The notes: generated from the sequence alone by a model not told the origin. Shown: positions 49,562-60,203, counted from the first letter of the stretch. The stretch: 64,000 nt of DNA from Pediococcus inopinatus (GCF_002982135.1 NZ_CP019981.1:1240001-1304000), one strand, 5' to 3'. Numbers and translations are program-made.

Positions 49562-50636
49562 TGCGAAGATTCTCCATTTTCTTTGCTTGATCATCCAAGA
49601 TCAAGGCATCAATGATTTCATCTAATTCGCCGTTCATAATTCGGTCTAATTTGTTTAAGCTTAACCCAATGCGATGATCCGTTACTCGGTTTTGGGGATA
49701 ATTATAAGTTCGGATTCGTTCAGAACGATCACCAGTCCCGACCGCGCTCTTTCGCTCAGCATCGTAAGCATCCTGTTCACGAGTTTGGTAATAGTCATAA
49801 ACACGAGCCTTTAAAATCGTCATCGCCTTAACTCGGTTTTGTTGCTGCGAACGCTCATCTTGCATTGCAACGACAATTCCAGTTGGTAAATGAGTCATTC
49901 GCACAGCAGAAGACGTCTTATTGATATGCTGACCACCAGCACCAGAAGAACGATAAACATCCGTCCGAATATCTTTCGGATCAATCTCGATATTGACATC
50001 CTCTGCTTCAGGCATCACCCCAACAGTAGCCGTTGACGTATGAACTCGTCCAGCTGATTCAGTTGAAGGAATTCGTTGTACTCGGTGCGCGCCATTTTCG
50101 TATTTAAGTTTCGAATAAACACTCTCACCAGAAATCATCAAAACAATTTCCTTAAAGCCACCAACTTCGGTGGCATTTTCATCCACAACTTGAACTTTCC
50201 AATTTTGATTTTCTGCATAACGAGAATACATATTAAAAAGGTCCGCCGCAAATAGACTAGCTTCATCCCCACCAGCAGCACCGTGAATTTCCATAATGAT
50301 ATTCTTATCATCATTTGGATCCGTTGGTAACATCAAAACTTTGATTTGGTCTTCCAAATCGGTTTTCTGAGCGCGTTGGGTACTCAGTTCAGATTTCACA
50401 AGTTCATCCATTTCAGGATCTAATTTTTCACGTTGCATCTCTTCATTTTCAGAAATCTGTTTAATTACTTTTTTGTATTCCCGAAACTTAGCCACCGTTT
50501 CGCGGATACTTGCTTCTTCTTTAGATAATTCTGTAAATTTTTGTGAGTCAGAAATCACATCAGGATCAGCTAAAAGTTCATTTAACTCATCATATCGGTC
50601 CTCAACTGACTGCAACTTATCAATAAAATCATTCAT
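49554..50636 (-). CDS. prfA: Peptide chain release factor 1
   Basis: Recognises UAA and UAG. The GGQ motif is in [15 protein letters not shown] near 228-242 and the codon-reading PxT is PST in [15 protein letters not shown] near 185-199. Length 360 is typical. Its start shares one base with the tdk stop (TAATG). Confidence 0.98.
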   Translation of the reverse strand: MNDFIDKLQSVEDRYDELNELLADPDVISDSQKFTELSKEEASIRETVAKFREYKKVIKQISENEEMQREKLDPEMDELVKSELSTQRAQKTDLEDQIKVLMLPTDPNDDKNIIMEIHGAAGGDEASLFAADLFNMYSRYAENQNWKVQVVDENATEVGGFKEIVLMISGESVYSKLKYENGAHRVQRIPSTESAGRVHTSTATVGVMPEAEDVNIEIDPKDIRTDVYRSSGAGGQHINKTSSAVRMTHLPTGIVVAMQDERSQQQNRVKAMTILKARVYDYYQTREQDAYDAERKSAVGTGDRSERIRTYNYPQNRVTDHRIGLSLNKLDRIMNGELDEIIDALILDDQAKKMENLRNE

Positions 50637-51226
50637 TACTTACTTTCCCTCGTTTCATCCAAAGGTGGATTAAAGTAATGACGACGACAAACTGGATAAT
50701 ATGCCTCATTGCCGCCAATCAAAACCTGTTCACCTTCATACACTGGTTTACCATCTGCAAAACGTAAATTCATAATTGCCTTATGTTTACAAAACCAGCA
50801 AATCGTCTTCATTTCTTCAATTTTGTCCGCATAGATTAATAAATATTTAGAGCCTTCAAAAAGTTCATTTCGAAAATCATTTTTTAATCCAAATGTCATG
50901 ACTGGAATATTTAGATCATCCACAACCTTGGCCAGTTCCTCAATGTGGTGTTTTTTTAAAAATTGCGCTTCATCAATTAAGACACAAGCTGCATCAGGAT
51001 TTAACTCTAAAACTCGTTGATAAACATTGGTCTCATCAAAGATAGGCTCCGCAGTTCGATGCAACCCAATCCGGCTTGCAATCTCACCCACTTTTTCTCG
51101 CGTATCAATGCCACTAGTCATTAAAACAACTGACTTATGCTGCTCTTCGTAGTTATGAGCAACTTTCAAAATTTCGATCGACTTACCACTATTCATTGCG
51201 CCGTAGTGAAAAAATAACTGTGCCAA
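50636..51226 (-). CDS. tdk: Thymidine kinase (type II)
   Basis: Phosphorylates thymidine in the salvage pathway. P-loop [12 protein letters not shown] at 9-20 and zinc cysteines in CWFCKHKA (near 143) and PVCRRHYF (near 180). The start codon is TTG at 51226, required to give the family N-terminus [16 protein letters not shown], with AGGGAGAG upstream. First gene of the tdk-prfA-prmC-Sua5-glyA series. Confidence 0.95.
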   Translation of the reverse strand: MAQLFFHYGAMNSGKSIEILKVAHNYEEQHKSVVLMTSGIDTREKVGEIASRIGLHRTAEPIFDETNVYQRVLELNPDAACVLIDEAQFLKKHHIEELAKVVDDLNIPVMTFGLKNDFRNELFEGSKYLLIYADKIEEMKTICWFCKHKAIMNLRFADGKPVYEGEQVLIGGNEAYYPVCRRHYFNPPLDETRESK

Positions 51227-51433
51227 AGCAGTCTCTCCCTTTGTATTGACTTCCTATTCAGTATAGCTGATAACCAAGAAAATTTCATCTCCAATCAGAG
51301 CCAAAAATTCATCTCTGATTTAATTCTTAGTTTTCTTTTTCTAGATAACTTTCTTTTTTTCGCCATTGGGCTTAAAATTAACTTTTAGTATTGAGGGTAT
51401 CACGCCCTTTTATCAATTTTATGGAGGAGTCAT

Positions 51434-52780
51434 ATGTCACTCAAAAGTTCATTTGCAATGGCCACTGGAAAATCCGCTTACTGGTTCTTGCATAAATTTC
51501 GTAACGGTGGAAGTTCGCTCCCCGGAAAACTAACCACAAAAATCGATCCTGATATTTTGAAAGTTTTGGGTAAAAATTACGATGTGATTGTTATTACCGG
51601 TACAAACGGAAAAACTTTAACAACGGCCCTGACTGTAAAAGTCCTTAACCAAAAATTCGATCAGGTTTTAACGAATCCAAGTGGTTCCAATATGGAACAA
51701 GGAATCGTGACAACCTTTTTAACCGCGAAAAAATCAAAAAATGGCCGTCAAATTGCTGTTTTGGAAGTTGACGAAGCCAATGTCATTAAAGTGACTAAGT
51801 ATATTAAGCCCCTTGCATTTGTATTTACAAATATTTTTCGGGATCAGATGGATCGCTATGGCGAAATTTACACCACTTATCAAAAAATCTTAGATGGTGT
51901 GGCTCTGGCTCCGGAGGCAACCATTATTGCTAATGGTGATGCTTCTATTTTTCATTCAAAAGAGCTACCCAATCCTATTCAATATTATGGATTTAATAAT
52001 CAAACGGACGGCGAAAAGCTTGCCGATGTTAATACGGATGGAATTTTATGTCCAGTCTGTCAAAATATCCTCCACTATAAATTTATTATTTACAGTAACC
52101 TTGGTAAATATTATTGCCCTCACTGTGGATTTGAACGTCCTGAACTTAATTATCAACTAACAAGTGTCGACAAATTAACGCCTGCGACTTCAGCTTTTCA
52201 AATTGATGGCACTCAGTTCAATCTGCATATTGGTGGCCTTTATAATGTTTACAACGCTCTGGCAGCCTATTCAGTCGGAAAATTCATGGGAGTTTCTGAT
52301 GAGGACATCGCAAAAGCTTTAAACGATCCTGACGAACGTGTTTTTGGTCGGCAGGAACAAATTCAAGTTGGCGATAAAGAAATTACCATTGTTTTAGTCA
52401 AAAATCCAGTTGGTTTAAACCAAGTTATTGACATGGTCGGGACCGAACCTCAGCCATTTTCGTTAGTTGGCCTATTAAATGCCAACTATGCCGACGGAAT
52501 CGATACAAGTTGGATTTGGGACGGCGAGTTTGAAAAATTACCCAAGATGAACATTCAGCAATTCATGACCGGTGGCGAACGCTACAAAGATATCACCTTC
52601 CGTTTGAAAGTGGCTGGTGTTCCCGATGAAAAATTATGGATTGAGCCTGATTTGCACGCAGCGGTTGATAAGTTTAAAGAATTACCTACAAAACGAGTTT
52701 ACGTTTTTGCAACTTATACAGCCATGTTACAATTACGCAAACAACTGGCCGATGACGGCTACATTAAGGAGGGAATTTAA
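51434..52780 (+). CDS. murT: MurT, lipid II isoglutaminyl synthase catalytic subunit
   Basis: Mur-ligase-like subunit that, with GatD, amidates D-glutamate of lipid II. P-loop VITGTNGKTLTTALT near 51-65; a zinc-ribbon insert with CPVC and CPHC pairs (about 203-232); DUF1727 C-terminal domain with RVYVFATYTAMLQLR near 422-436. Length 448. GGAGGAG precedes the ATG. It is divergent from tdk. Confidence 0.95.
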   Translation: MSLKSSFAMATGKSAYWFLHKFRNGGSSLPGKLTTKIDPDILKVLGKNYDVIVITGTNGKTLTTALTVKVLNQKFDQVLTNPSGSNMEQGIVTTFLTAKKSKNGRQIAVLEVDEANVIKVTKYIKPLAFVFTNIFRDQMDRYGEIYTTYQKILDGVALAPEATIIANGDASIFHSKELPNPIQYYGFNNQTDGEKLADVNTDGILCPVCQNILHYKFIIYSNLGKYYCPHCGFERPELNYQLTSVDKLTPATSAFQIDGTQFNLHIGGLYNVYNALAAYSVGKFMGVSDEDIAKALNDPDERVFGRQEQIQVGDKEITIVLVKNPVGLNQVIDMVGTEPQPFSLVGLLNANYADGIDTSWIWDGEFEKLPKMNIQQFMTGGERYKDITFRLKVAGVPDEKLWIEPDLHAAVDKFKELPTKRVYVFATYTAMLQLRKQLADDGYIKEGI

Positions 52781-53485
52781 TTGAATTATTCCTTAAACGT
52801 TGCCCATTTGTATGGCAACCTCTTGAATACCTATGGTGATAATGGTAACTTACTGGCGCTTAAGTACTACGCCAAACAAATGGATACAGATCTTAACATC
52901 AAAGTGATTAGTCTAGATGACGATTTTAAGGCTGCTAATTTTGATTTAGTTTTCTTTGGTGGCGGCCAAGATTATGAACAATTAATTGTTTCTAAAGATA
53001 TTCCTTCCAAAAAAGAAGAACTTACTAAATATATTGATGATGGTGGCCCTTTGTTGGCCATTTGTGGCGGTTATCAACTTTTAGGCCACTATTATATTGG
53101 TGCAAATGGTGAAAAGATCCCGGGAATTGGTGCCTTAGACCACTACACACTTAGCCAAGATAATAATCGTTTTATTGGTAACATTTTAATTAAAAATAAA
53201 CAAACTCAAGAAGAATATCACGGCTTTGAAAATCATAATGGTATGACCTTTTTAGGTAAAGGTGAAGAACCTCTCGGAGTGGTTGAAAATGGCCATGGTA
53301 ATAATGGTAAAGATAAAACTGAAGGCGTAATTTATAAAAACGTTTATGGTTCTTACTTTCATGGACCAATTTTGACCCGCAATGGAAGCTTAGCAAAGCA
53401 TTTATTAATTACAGCTTTAGAACGCAAATATCCAGATAGCGACTTTAGCCAGCAAAAAGCTTTGAAAATACCGGCAACATTCTAA
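52781..53485 (+). CDS. gatD: GatD, lipid II isoglutaminyl synthase glutaminase subunit
   Basis: Class I glutamine amidotransferase supplying ammonia to MurT. Nucleophile cysteine in [15 protein letters not shown] near 92-106; catalytic His in [11 protein letters not shown] near 187-197. The start is a TTG abutting the murT stop (TAATTG), with AAGGAGGG seven bases upstream. Length 234 is typical. Confidence 0.95.
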   Translation: MNYSLNVAHLYGNLLNTYGDNGNLLALKYYAKQMDTDLNIKVISLDDDFKAANFDLVFFGGGQDYEQLIVSKDIPSKKEELTKYIDDGGPLLAICGGYQLLGHYYIGANGEKIPGIGALDHYTLSQDNNRFIGNILIKNKQTQEEYHGFENHNGMTFLGKGEEPLGVVENGHGNNGKDKTEGVIYKNVYGSYFHGPILTRNGSLAKHLLITALERKYPDSDFSQQKALKIPATF

Positions 53486-53491
53486 ATATAT

Positions 53492-53544
53492 AAAAATAAC
53501 GGTTAGTTACGAATTCTAAATTCATAGCTAACCGTTATTTTAAT
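53492..53544. terminator. Bidirectional terminator between gatD and manA
   Basis: ATAACGGTTAG/CTAACCGTTAT stem with A/T-runs on both sides, between the convergent gatD and manA genes. Confidence 0.85.
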
Positions 53545-53552
53545 TGTAGACC

Positions 53553-54524
53553 TTATTCTTCTCCTGGCTCACTGGCAATAATCTGTAAATCACCAGTCAA
53601 CGTCCACTCTTTGACTTGATAAGGTAAAACAAAATGCACACCTTTTTTAATTTCATAACTTTGGCCGTCAACTGTAATTTCACCCTCACCTTTCAATACA
53701 GAAACTAAGGTATAAGGCGCAGCTTGACGTTTAAAAGTTGCGGTACCATTCTTTAACAACCATTGATAAACAGAGAAATGTGGTGAAACTGGTGGCTTAA
53801 CATAAGTTGTCACTTCTGCATCACCAACCGTTGTCTTTTCAATATTTAATTGCGGATCAACATGAGGCACTGTGGTCACATCAATTGATTGTTGCAAATG
53901 AAGTTCACGTTTCTCACCAGTTGTTTTATCTACCCGGTCAAAATCGTATAAACGGTATGTTGTATCACTACTCTGTTGAGTCTCTAAGACCATAATTCCT
54001 TTACCCAACGCATGAATTGTGCCACTAGGGACATAATAGAATTCACCTGGTTTAACAGGAACTCGGCGGAACAATTTATCCCACTTACCGTTGTTAATCC
54101 AATCAGCTAACTCTTCGTGCGTTTTAGCGTTGTGGCCATAATAAAGTTCTGCCCCTGGCTCGGCCGAAATAATATACCAGCATTCCGTTTTTCCTAGTTC
54201 ATGTTCATGCTCTGCAGCGTATGCATCATCCGGATGAACCTGCACAGATAAATCATCATTGGCATCTAAAATTTTGGTTAGCAATGGGAAAACATCCCCC
54301 TTTGCATTTCCAAATGCCTCGCGATGCTGATCCCAAACTTGATCCAATGTTAAACCTTTGTAAGGTCCATTAGTGACCATAGCTGGACCATGAGGATGAG
54401 CCGAAATTGCCCAGCACTCACCGGTTGTGTCACTTGGGATTTTATATCCAAACTCAGTAGCTAATTTCTTGCCACCCCAAATTTTTTCATGAAATACAGG
54501 TTTCAAAAATAATGGTTCACTCAA
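53553..54524 (-). CDS. manA: Mannose-6-phosphate isomerase, class I
   Basis: Interconverts mannose-6-P and fructose-6-P. Zinc site residues appear in LSVQVHPDD (near 93-101), GKTECWYII (near 112-120) and YVPSGTIHALGKG (near 167-179), a cupin fold of 323 residues. Monocistronic, between terminators. Confidence 0.96.
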   Translation of the reverse strand: MSEPLFLKPVFHEKIWGGKKLATEFGYKIPSDTTGECWAISAHPHGPAMVTNGPYKGLTLDQVWDQHREAFGNAKGDVFPLLTKILDANDDLSVQVHPDDAYAAEHEHELGKTECWYIISAEPGAELYYGHNAKTHEELADWINNGKWDKLFRRVPVKPGEFYYVPSGTIHALGKGIMVLETQQSSDTTYRLYDFDRVDKTTGEKRELHLQQSIDVTTVPHVDPQLNIEKTTVGDAEVTTYVKPPVSPHFSVYQWLLKNGTATFKRQAAPYTLVSVLKGEGEITVDGQSYEIKKGVHFVLPYQVKEWTLTGDLQIIASEPGEE

Positions 54525-54594
54525 AACGATCTCTCCTTTGTCTTTAACGACTATTCTTAAGCTATTTTCGCTATTACATTAACAGTTTACCATA

Positions 54595-54620
54595 AAACAA
54601 AACCGCTTTCAGTAAGCGTT
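54595..54620 (-). terminator. Terminator of the serine hydrolase gene
   Basis: CGCTTACTGAAAGCG hairpin followed by a T-rich run on the minus strand immediately past the stop. Confidence 0.7.
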
Positions 54621-54623
54621 TGA

Positions 54624-55643
54624 TTATTTTTGGCCTTCTTTCAAAAAAGCTTCAATTACAAGTTGGCGATATTTAAAATATATTTGGTTATCTGAAGTCG
54701 GATGCACGCGATTAGAAAGAAACACTAATCCCCGCTTTCTTGCCCTATCTACCAATAGCATTGTGCCAGTAAACCCACTGTGTTTTAAGACCCAATGCTT
54801 TTGTGATTCATCTTCTTTTGCGATCAGTCCCCAACCAAAAGAACGAACTAACTGAGAGTTTGCAGTCTGATTTTCAAACAATTGATCAATTGTCTGCGAG
54901 TTTAAGACATCAGGATTTCTTTTTGGTTCCAGTAACCAGCCAACAAATTTAGTTAGATCTGTTAACGTCGAAAAAAGCCCCGCAGAGCCGCAATGTGCTC
55001 CTAGAATTCTGGCTTTCGGATCATGCACAACTCCTCGAATCAGCCCCATCTGTGCGGTCCATTCCGTTGGGACACAATCCAAAGGATCGGGTTGAAAAGT
55101 CGTTTGGCTTAACCCAAGCGGTTTTAGTATGCGCTCTGTGATGGCATTTTGAATTGGTCGATGACAAATTTTTTCTACAATTAGCCCTAGAAAAATATAA
55201 TTTAGATCTGAATAAACGACTTCTCGATTAAAACCAGATCCAATTTTTAATGTGAATAAGGCCTTCAAAAGAGCTGCTTCGCTTAGTTCGTTGCGATGAG
55301 GAATATAGCCTGTAATTCCGGAAGTGTGAGTTAACAAATGACGTAAGGTAACCCGAGAATCAAAGAAATTGGGTAAATATGTGCAAACTGGCTCATCATA
55401 TGAAAGCAACCCTTCGTCCACTAATTGGGCAATTACAATTTCTGTTCCAACAACTTTCGTTAAAGAAGCAATATCATAAACCATCCCGACCCGTAACTTT
55501 TGCTGTTTCGGCACCAATTCGGCCTGTCCTAAAACATGTTGAATAATTTGCTCATGATCAATAATGGCATAAGAGACTCCGGGAACAATCCTCTCTTTAA
55601 CCATTTTTGCGATTTGTTTTTCCGTATTTTTATAAGTTACCAT
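54624..55643 (-). CDS. Beta-lactamase/serine hydrolase family protein
   Basis: A 339-residue member of the class C beta-lactamase-like fold. The SxxK motif is S60-L-T-K63 (YDIASLTKVVG), the second motif YSDLNYIFLG lies near 148-157, and a KHSG-type third motif appears in VLKHSGFTG near 287-295. No signal peptide is seen, so it is likely cytoplasmic; such proteins are often esterases or peptidases of unknown substrate rather than true beta-lactamases. Confidence 0.85.
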   Translation of the reverse strand: MVTYKNTEKQIAKMVKERIVPGVSYAIIDHEQIIQHVLGQAELVPKQQKLRVGMVYDIASLTKVVGTEIVIAQLVDEGLLSYDEPVCTYLPNFFDSRVTLRHLLTHTSGITGYIPHRNELSEAALLKALFTLKIGSGFNREVVYSDLNYIFLGLIVEKICHRPIQNAITERILKPLGLSQTTFQPDPLDCVPTEWTAQMGLIRGVVHDPKARILGAHCGSAGLFSTLTDLTKFVGWLLEPKRNPDVLNSQTIDQLFENQTANSQLVRSFGWGLIAKEDESQKHWVLKHSGFTGTMLLVDRARKRGLVFLSNRVHPTSDNQIYFKYRQLVIEAFLKEGQK

Positions 55644-55670
55644 TTGTTTTCTCCTTGACTTAAAAGCACA

Positions 55671-55742
55671 AAAAATCCACTACCCAATTATTGTCTCATA
55701 TTTAAGGATGAAACAACTTTTGAATAATGGATTTTTTATTTT
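55671..55742 (-). terminator. Probable terminator of the ABC exporter operon
   Basis: AAAAAATCCA/TGGATTTTTT with additional inner pairing (AAGTTGTTTCAT/ATGAGACAAT) lies just after the exporter stop. Confidence 0.6.
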
Positions 55743-55754
55743 TAAAATTAAGGT

Positions 55755-57638
55755 TTAAATAACTTCATTACCAGAAAACTGACTGTTATATAGATCCGCA
55801 TAAAAACCATTTTGTTCCATTAAGCTATCATGATTTCCGGTTTCCATAATTTGACCATGGTTCACAACCACGATATTTTGGGCATTCCGAATTGTTGATA
55901 GTCGATGGGCAACCACGAAACTTGTCCGGTTCTTAAGCAATTTATTCATCGCTTTTTGAATCAAGACTTCTGTACGGGTATCAACCGAACTAGTCGCTTC
56001 ATCTAAGATAAGAACTTTAGGGTCTGCCAAGAATGCTCGTGCAATTGTTAATAATTGCCGCTGTCCTTGGGAAATATTTGTTGCAGATTCGTTAAGCACA
56101 GTATCATAACCATCTGGTAACTGACGAATAAAGGAATCGGCATGTGCTGCCTTCGCAGACTCAACCATATCGTCATCAGTTGCATCTTCGCGACCATACT
56201 TGATGTTTTCACGAATGGTACCTGTGAACAACCAGGTATCCTGAAGAACCATTGCAAATTCAGAACGTAACTGAGCACGACTCAAATTTCGAGTATCCAC
56301 ACTGTCTAATTTAATGGAACCGTCTTTAATATCATAAAAACGTTCAAGTAAATTAATGATCGTTGTTTTTCCGGCTCCAGTTGGTCCAACAATGGCCACC
56401 ATTTCTCCAGAATTGACATCCAGATTAAAGTCCTGAATTAAAGGTGTATCTTCAACATATTGAAAATCAACATGATCAAAGACAACTTCTGCCTTTGGAT
56501 TCTTAACATCGGCAATGTCGACGTGGGTTTCTTCCATTTCAGGTTCATCAATCACGGCAAAAATTCGTTCCGCAGAAGCAATTGTCAACTGAATCGTATT
56601 TGTTAAGTTGGCAATCTGGGTTATTGGTTGTGAAAACTGTTGTGTGTACTGTAAGAATGCCTGTACATTACCTAATGTGATCTGACCATTAGCAACCTCA
56701 ACACCACCAACAACCGCAACGAAAACATAACCTAAGTTTTTAATAAAGTTCATTAACGGCATAATTAAACCAGAAACAAATTGTGCCTTCCAAGCATAGT
56801 TTAAATACTGATCATTTTCTTTTTTGAAATCTTGGATTGCTTTGTCTTCATGATTAAAACTCTTTACCACAGTATGTCCGGCATAAGTTTCTTCAATTTG
56901 ATCATTTAACAAGCCAAGATGCTTTTGCTGACCACTAAAGAATTTTTGTGACTTTGGTGCCACAACTGCGACCACAATTAAACTTAGGGGTACCGTCAAA
57001 ACGGCAATCAGCGTTAGTTTCCAACTAATCGTCAACATCATGTAGAGCACACCAACAAATTGGAAAACACTCGTAACTAACTGCGTCAAACTTTGCTGCA
57101 AAGTTCCAGAGATGTTATCCATATCATTAGACATTCGACTCATGACATCCCCATTAGAATGGGTATCATAATATGAAACAGGTACACGTTGTAACTTAGC
57201 TTTGAAATCTTTCCGCATTTGATAAACGGCTCGTTGTGACACTTGGGTCATAATGGCCTGTTGTGCAAAACTAAACAGGGCTGATAAACCATATAAAATA
57301 CCAACTGTGGCCAAAATATGGATAATTTTTGTGAAGTTGATTGGCAGTGTATGAAGCGCAATGCCGGCCTTCATTTGGGCCTGGCCCTTCATAACACCTG
57401 CAAATATCTCAGTTGTCGCTTTTCCTAAAACCTTAGGGGCATTAATCTGAAGCACAACAGAAACACCAGCCATAATCAAAACTAGCACAACCATTACCAT
57501 CCAAGGAGAGAGATAGCGAAGTAAGCGACCAGTCGTTTTCCAAAAATGTTGTGGCTTTTCAACTGCCATACCCATTCCTGGACCATGGCCACCGTGACCA
57601 CCAGTACGTTGTGGCGCTCGTTCATTATTTTTAGCCAT
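55755..57638 (-). CDS. ABC exporter half-transporter with canonical ATP site (EfrB/LmrD-like)
   Basis: Fused membrane-ATPase exporter subunit of 627 residues. The N-terminus is Gly/His-rich (GGHGGHGPGMG), followed by six membrane helices (about 40-350) and an NBD with Walker A VGPTGAGKTTI near 412, signature NISQGQRQLLTIARA near 520 and Walker B VLILDEATSSVD with the catalytic Glu. Partner of the next gene in a heterodimeric multidrug or peptide exporter; its start overlaps that gene's end by eight bases. Confidence 0.92.
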   Translation of the reverse strand: MAKNNERAPQRTGGHGGHGPGMGMAVEKPQHFWKTTGRLLRYLSPWMVMVVLVLIMAGVSVVLQINAPKVLGKATTEIFAGVMKGQAQMKAGIALHTLPINFTKIIHILATVGILYGLSALFSFAQQAIMTQVSQRAVYQMRKDFKAKLQRVPVSYYDTHSNGDVMSRMSNDMDNISGTLQQSLTQLVTSVFQFVGVLYMMLTISWKLTLIAVLTVPLSLIVVAVVAPKSQKFFSGQQKHLGLLNDQIEETYAGHTVVKSFNHEDKAIQDFKKENDQYLNYAWKAQFVSGLIMPLMNFIKNLGYVFVAVVGGVEVANGQITLGNVQAFLQYTQQFSQPITQIANLTNTIQLTIASAERIFAVIDEPEMEETHVDIADVKNPKAEVVFDHVDFQYVEDTPLIQDFNLDVNSGEMVAIVGPTGAGKTTIINLLERFYDIKDGSIKLDSVDTRNLSRAQLRSEFAMVLQDTWLFTGTIRENIKYGREDATDDDMVESAKAAHADSFIRQLPDGYDTVLNESATNISQGQRQLLTIARAFLADPKVLILDEATSSVDTRTEVLIQKAMNKLLKNRTSFVVAHRLSTIRNAQNIVVVNHGQIMETGNHDSLMEQNGFYADLYNSQFSGNEVI

Positions 57639-59373
57639 TTACCTGATCTCCCTTCTTGATTTGTGAGTCAATAATCTCTCGATAAGTATCATTATTGGCT
57701 TTTAGTTCTTGATGCGTCCCTTGGCCTACAATCTTACCCTTGTCGATAACCAAGATTAGATCAGCATCAGCCACTGTCGCGATTCGTTGAGCAACAATTA
57801 CAACCACACTCTTTTGGATTTGACTATCCTCACGCAAAGAATGCCGTAATTCAGCATCGGTTTTGAAATCAAGCGCTGAGAATGAATCGTCAAAGACGTA
57901 TACTGGAGCTTGTTTAACTAATGTCCTAGCAATCGTCAACCGTTGTTTTTGACCACCAGAGAAGTTATCTCCATCTTGTTCTACCCAAGCATCCAAACCA
58001 TCCTCATCTTTATGAATAAATTCAGTTGCTTGAGCAATTTCCATTGCATGCCAAATTTCGTCATCCGTTGCATCAGGATTACCAAATTGCATGTTTTCTC
58101 TAATTGTTCCTCGGAAAAGGACGGATTTTTGCTGTGCTAATGAAACCTGAGCATGCACATCTTTTTGACTCAATGTTTTAACGTCAGTTCCGTTAATTAA
58201 GATTTCCCCTTTTTCGGGATCAAAGAAACGAGGAATTAAACTCACAAGGGTTGATTTACCAGAACCAGTACCTCCGATAATAGCAACTGTTTGCCCAGCT
58301 GTAGCTTTAAAGTTTGCCCCATCAATTGCTAAATCTTCTGCACCTTTATATCGAAAATCAACATTCTGAAATTCTAACGAAGCCGCCTTTGTTTCGTCTT
58401 TAGTTGAAACAGGTTGCTCCGGATCCTTGACACTATTTTTCATTTCCAAAACTTCATTAATTCGTTTTGCGGATGCTGAAGCACGAGGAACCAAAACAAA
58501 GACCATGGAAAGCATCATAAAACTCATTAAAATCTGAGCTGCGTAAGTCATGAATGCAACCAAATTTCCCACTTGCATAGTTTGATTAGAGATTAACTTG
58601 GCTCCATACCAGATAATTCCCATATTAGTTCCGCTCATAATTAAAGTCATGATTGGGAACATAAAGGAAACAATCGTAAAGACTTTGATTGCGGTATGCG
58701 TATAATCTTTGTTGGCATCCCCAAAACGATCTTGTTCGAACTTGTCCCGATTAAAGGCTCGAATAACCCGAACCCCTGTTAACCCTTCCCGGAAGACCAG
58801 GTTAATTCGGTCAATCTTCTTTTGCATCCCTTGAAAAAGCGGTACTGCAAAATACATAATAATTCCAACAAAAAAGACAAGCACTGGGATAGCTACCAAG
58901 AAAACAGCAGTTAATGCTGGTTGTTTGTTGTACGCCATAATCCCGGCACCAACCAACATTATTGGTGACTGAAGCATCATTCGTAAGATCATAACCATCA
59001 CATTTTGAATTTGAATAACATCATTGGTTGTCCGTGTAATTAAAGATGCGTCCCCAAATTTTTCAAATTCATGATTTGATAAAAATGAAACTTTCTTAAA
59101 AAGAGCGTCACGAATTTTACTACCCATTTTCTGGGATTGCGTTGCTGCAAAATAGACGTTTACTGCCGCTGCTAATACCCCTAAAAATGAGATTGCTAAC
59201 ATTTTATAACCTGAGTTCCAAATATATGAGATATCACTTTTGGCAACTCCGTTATTAATAATATCTGAAGTGATATTCGGTAACCACAAATCACATATGA
59301 CCTGAACAATTAAAAATACGGTCCCAATGACTACTGCCCACCAGGCCAAGTATTTTCGTGATAATTTAAGCAT
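57631..59373 (-). CDS. ABC exporter half-transporter with degenerate ATP site (EfrA/LmrC-like)
   Basis: Exporter subunit of 580 residues: six membrane helices, then an NBD with Walker A GGTGSGKSTLV near 368 and signature NFSGGQKQRLTIARTL near 474. The Walker B region reads VYVFDDSFSALD, with Asp where the catalytic Glu is expected, as in BmrC/LmrC-type subunits of heterodimeric exporters. It starts one base after the TetR stop and is probably controlled by that regulator. Confidence 0.92.
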   Translation of the reverse strand: MLKLSRKYLAWWAVVIGTVFLIVQVICDLWLPNITSDIINNGVAKSDISYIWNSGYKMLAISFLGVLAAAVNVYFAATQSQKMGSKIRDALFKKVSFLSNHEFEKFGDASLITRTTNDVIQIQNVMVMILRMMLQSPIMLVGAGIMAYNKQPALTAVFLVAIPVLVFFVGIIMYFAVPLFQGMQKKIDRINLVFREGLTGVRVIRAFNRDKFEQDRFGDANKDYTHTAIKVFTIVSFMFPIMTLIMSGTNMGIIWYGAKLISNQTMQVGNLVAFMTYAAQILMSFMMLSMVFVLVPRASASAKRINEVLEMKNSVKDPEQPVSTKDETKAASLEFQNVDFRYKGAEDLAIDGANFKATAGQTVAIIGGTGSGKSTLVSLIPRFFDPEKGEILINGTDVKTLSQKDVHAQVSLAQQKSVLFRGTIRENMQFGNPDATDDEIWHAMEIAQATEFIHKDEDGLDAWVEQDGDNFSGGQKQRLTIARTLVKQAPVYVFDDSFSALDFKTDAELRHSLREDSQIQKSVVVIVAQRIATVADADLILVIDKGKIVGQGTHQELKANNDTYREIIDSQIKKGDQVNG

Positions 59374-60036
59374 TTAACCAAGCTCCTTTTTTGATTTTAG
59401 TGCGCCATTTGCAATCCAATCCAATGTCGTTGCAAATTCGGCTTTGGCATCGGCAATTGTTTCGGGTGACTCTTCTTTTTGAGAACGAAAATAATGACCA
59501 ATCGCGTGAACAAAAACAGTGAAGATTAATCGTTGCAATGCCTTTAACTCTGCATCGTTATTAATGCGAAGTTTAGACCGATCAACCATTTTGCTAATCT
59601 TGTCCTCAACTGCCTGCATACTTTGGAAAAATGGATGTTTATGATGATCCTTTCCAAAATGCTTCGAATGATGATCGCGCTGAAAATCGTTTGATCCAAC
59701 ATTCTTAAAAATATCCGCATTTGGTCCTTCAGTAATTTCTCCTACCGCAAAATCAAAGAAATACTTCATTGATTTAAATATGTCGCCATGCGTTTTTTCC
59801 AACATATCGAAAAAATGTTGCTCCATATCCGTCATCAAGTTTCCTAGAAAATAAAAATAAAGATCCTCTTTATTTTCAAAATACTGATAAAAACTGCCTC
59901 GCGGAATTTGCGCATCTTCAACAATTGCACTAACTGATACTTCTTCAAGTGATGCACGAGAAAATTCATGCTGTGCAGCTTGCATCAATCGTGCTTTTTT
60001 CTCTTTGTTCAGATTGAAATACGTTGCTTTTGGCAT
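59374..60036 (-). CDS. TetR-family regulator of the ABC exporter
   Basis: A 220-residue repressor. The TetR HTH lies at about 8-55 (KARLMQAAQHEFSRASLEEVSVSAIVEDA... SFYQYFENKEDLYFYF); the rest is the helical ligand domain, with a His-rich stretch near 120-132. The ATG at 60036 follows GAGGAGG. It leads the exporter operon and a palindrome lies directly upstream, which suggests autoregulation. Confidence 0.9.
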   Translation of the reverse strand: MPKATYFNLNKEKKARLMQAAQHEFSRASLEEVSVSAIVEDAQIPRGSFYQYFENKEDLYFYFLGNLMTDMEQHFFDMLEKTHGDIFKSMKYFFDFAVGEITEGPNADIFKNVGSNDFQRDHHSKHFGKDHHKHPFFQSMQAVEDKISKMVDRSKLRINNDAELKALQRLIFTVFVHAIGHYFRSQKEESPETIADAKAEFATTLDWIANGALKSKKELG

Positions 60037-60051
60037 CTCTTCCTCCTCAAA

Positions 60052-60066
60052 ATGACACACTGTCAT
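60052..60066. promoter_or_regulatory. Palindromic operator candidate upstream of the TetR gene
   Basis: ATGACA-CAC-TGTCAT is a perfect 6-bp-arm palindrome 15 bases upstream of the TetR start codon, the usual place for a TetR self-repression site. Confidence 0.55.
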
Positions 60067-60160
60067 AATTGATGATTATACGCTTAATCCATGCTTTTGC
60101 AACACGAAATTTATGAACATTCCTGTTTAAATTTCTAAGATTAAATTTTGTTATCTAAAT

Positions 60161-60203
60161 CAAAAAGCCACCTGAATGACCTTTTATTAAGATCGTTCAG
60201 GTG
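60161..60203 (-). terminator. Terminator downstream of the decayed anti-sigma gene
   Basis: CACCTGAACGATC/GGTCATTCAGGTG hairpin followed on the minus strand by GCTTTTTGATTT, 15 bases after the ancestral stop codon at 60218. Confidence 0.75.

Noticed and set aside
51293..51320. AATCAGAG/CTCTGATT inverted repeat between tdk and murT as a terminator
   Set aside because: No T-run on either strand, and both flanking genes diverge from it; it could be an operator but nothing supports a specific one.
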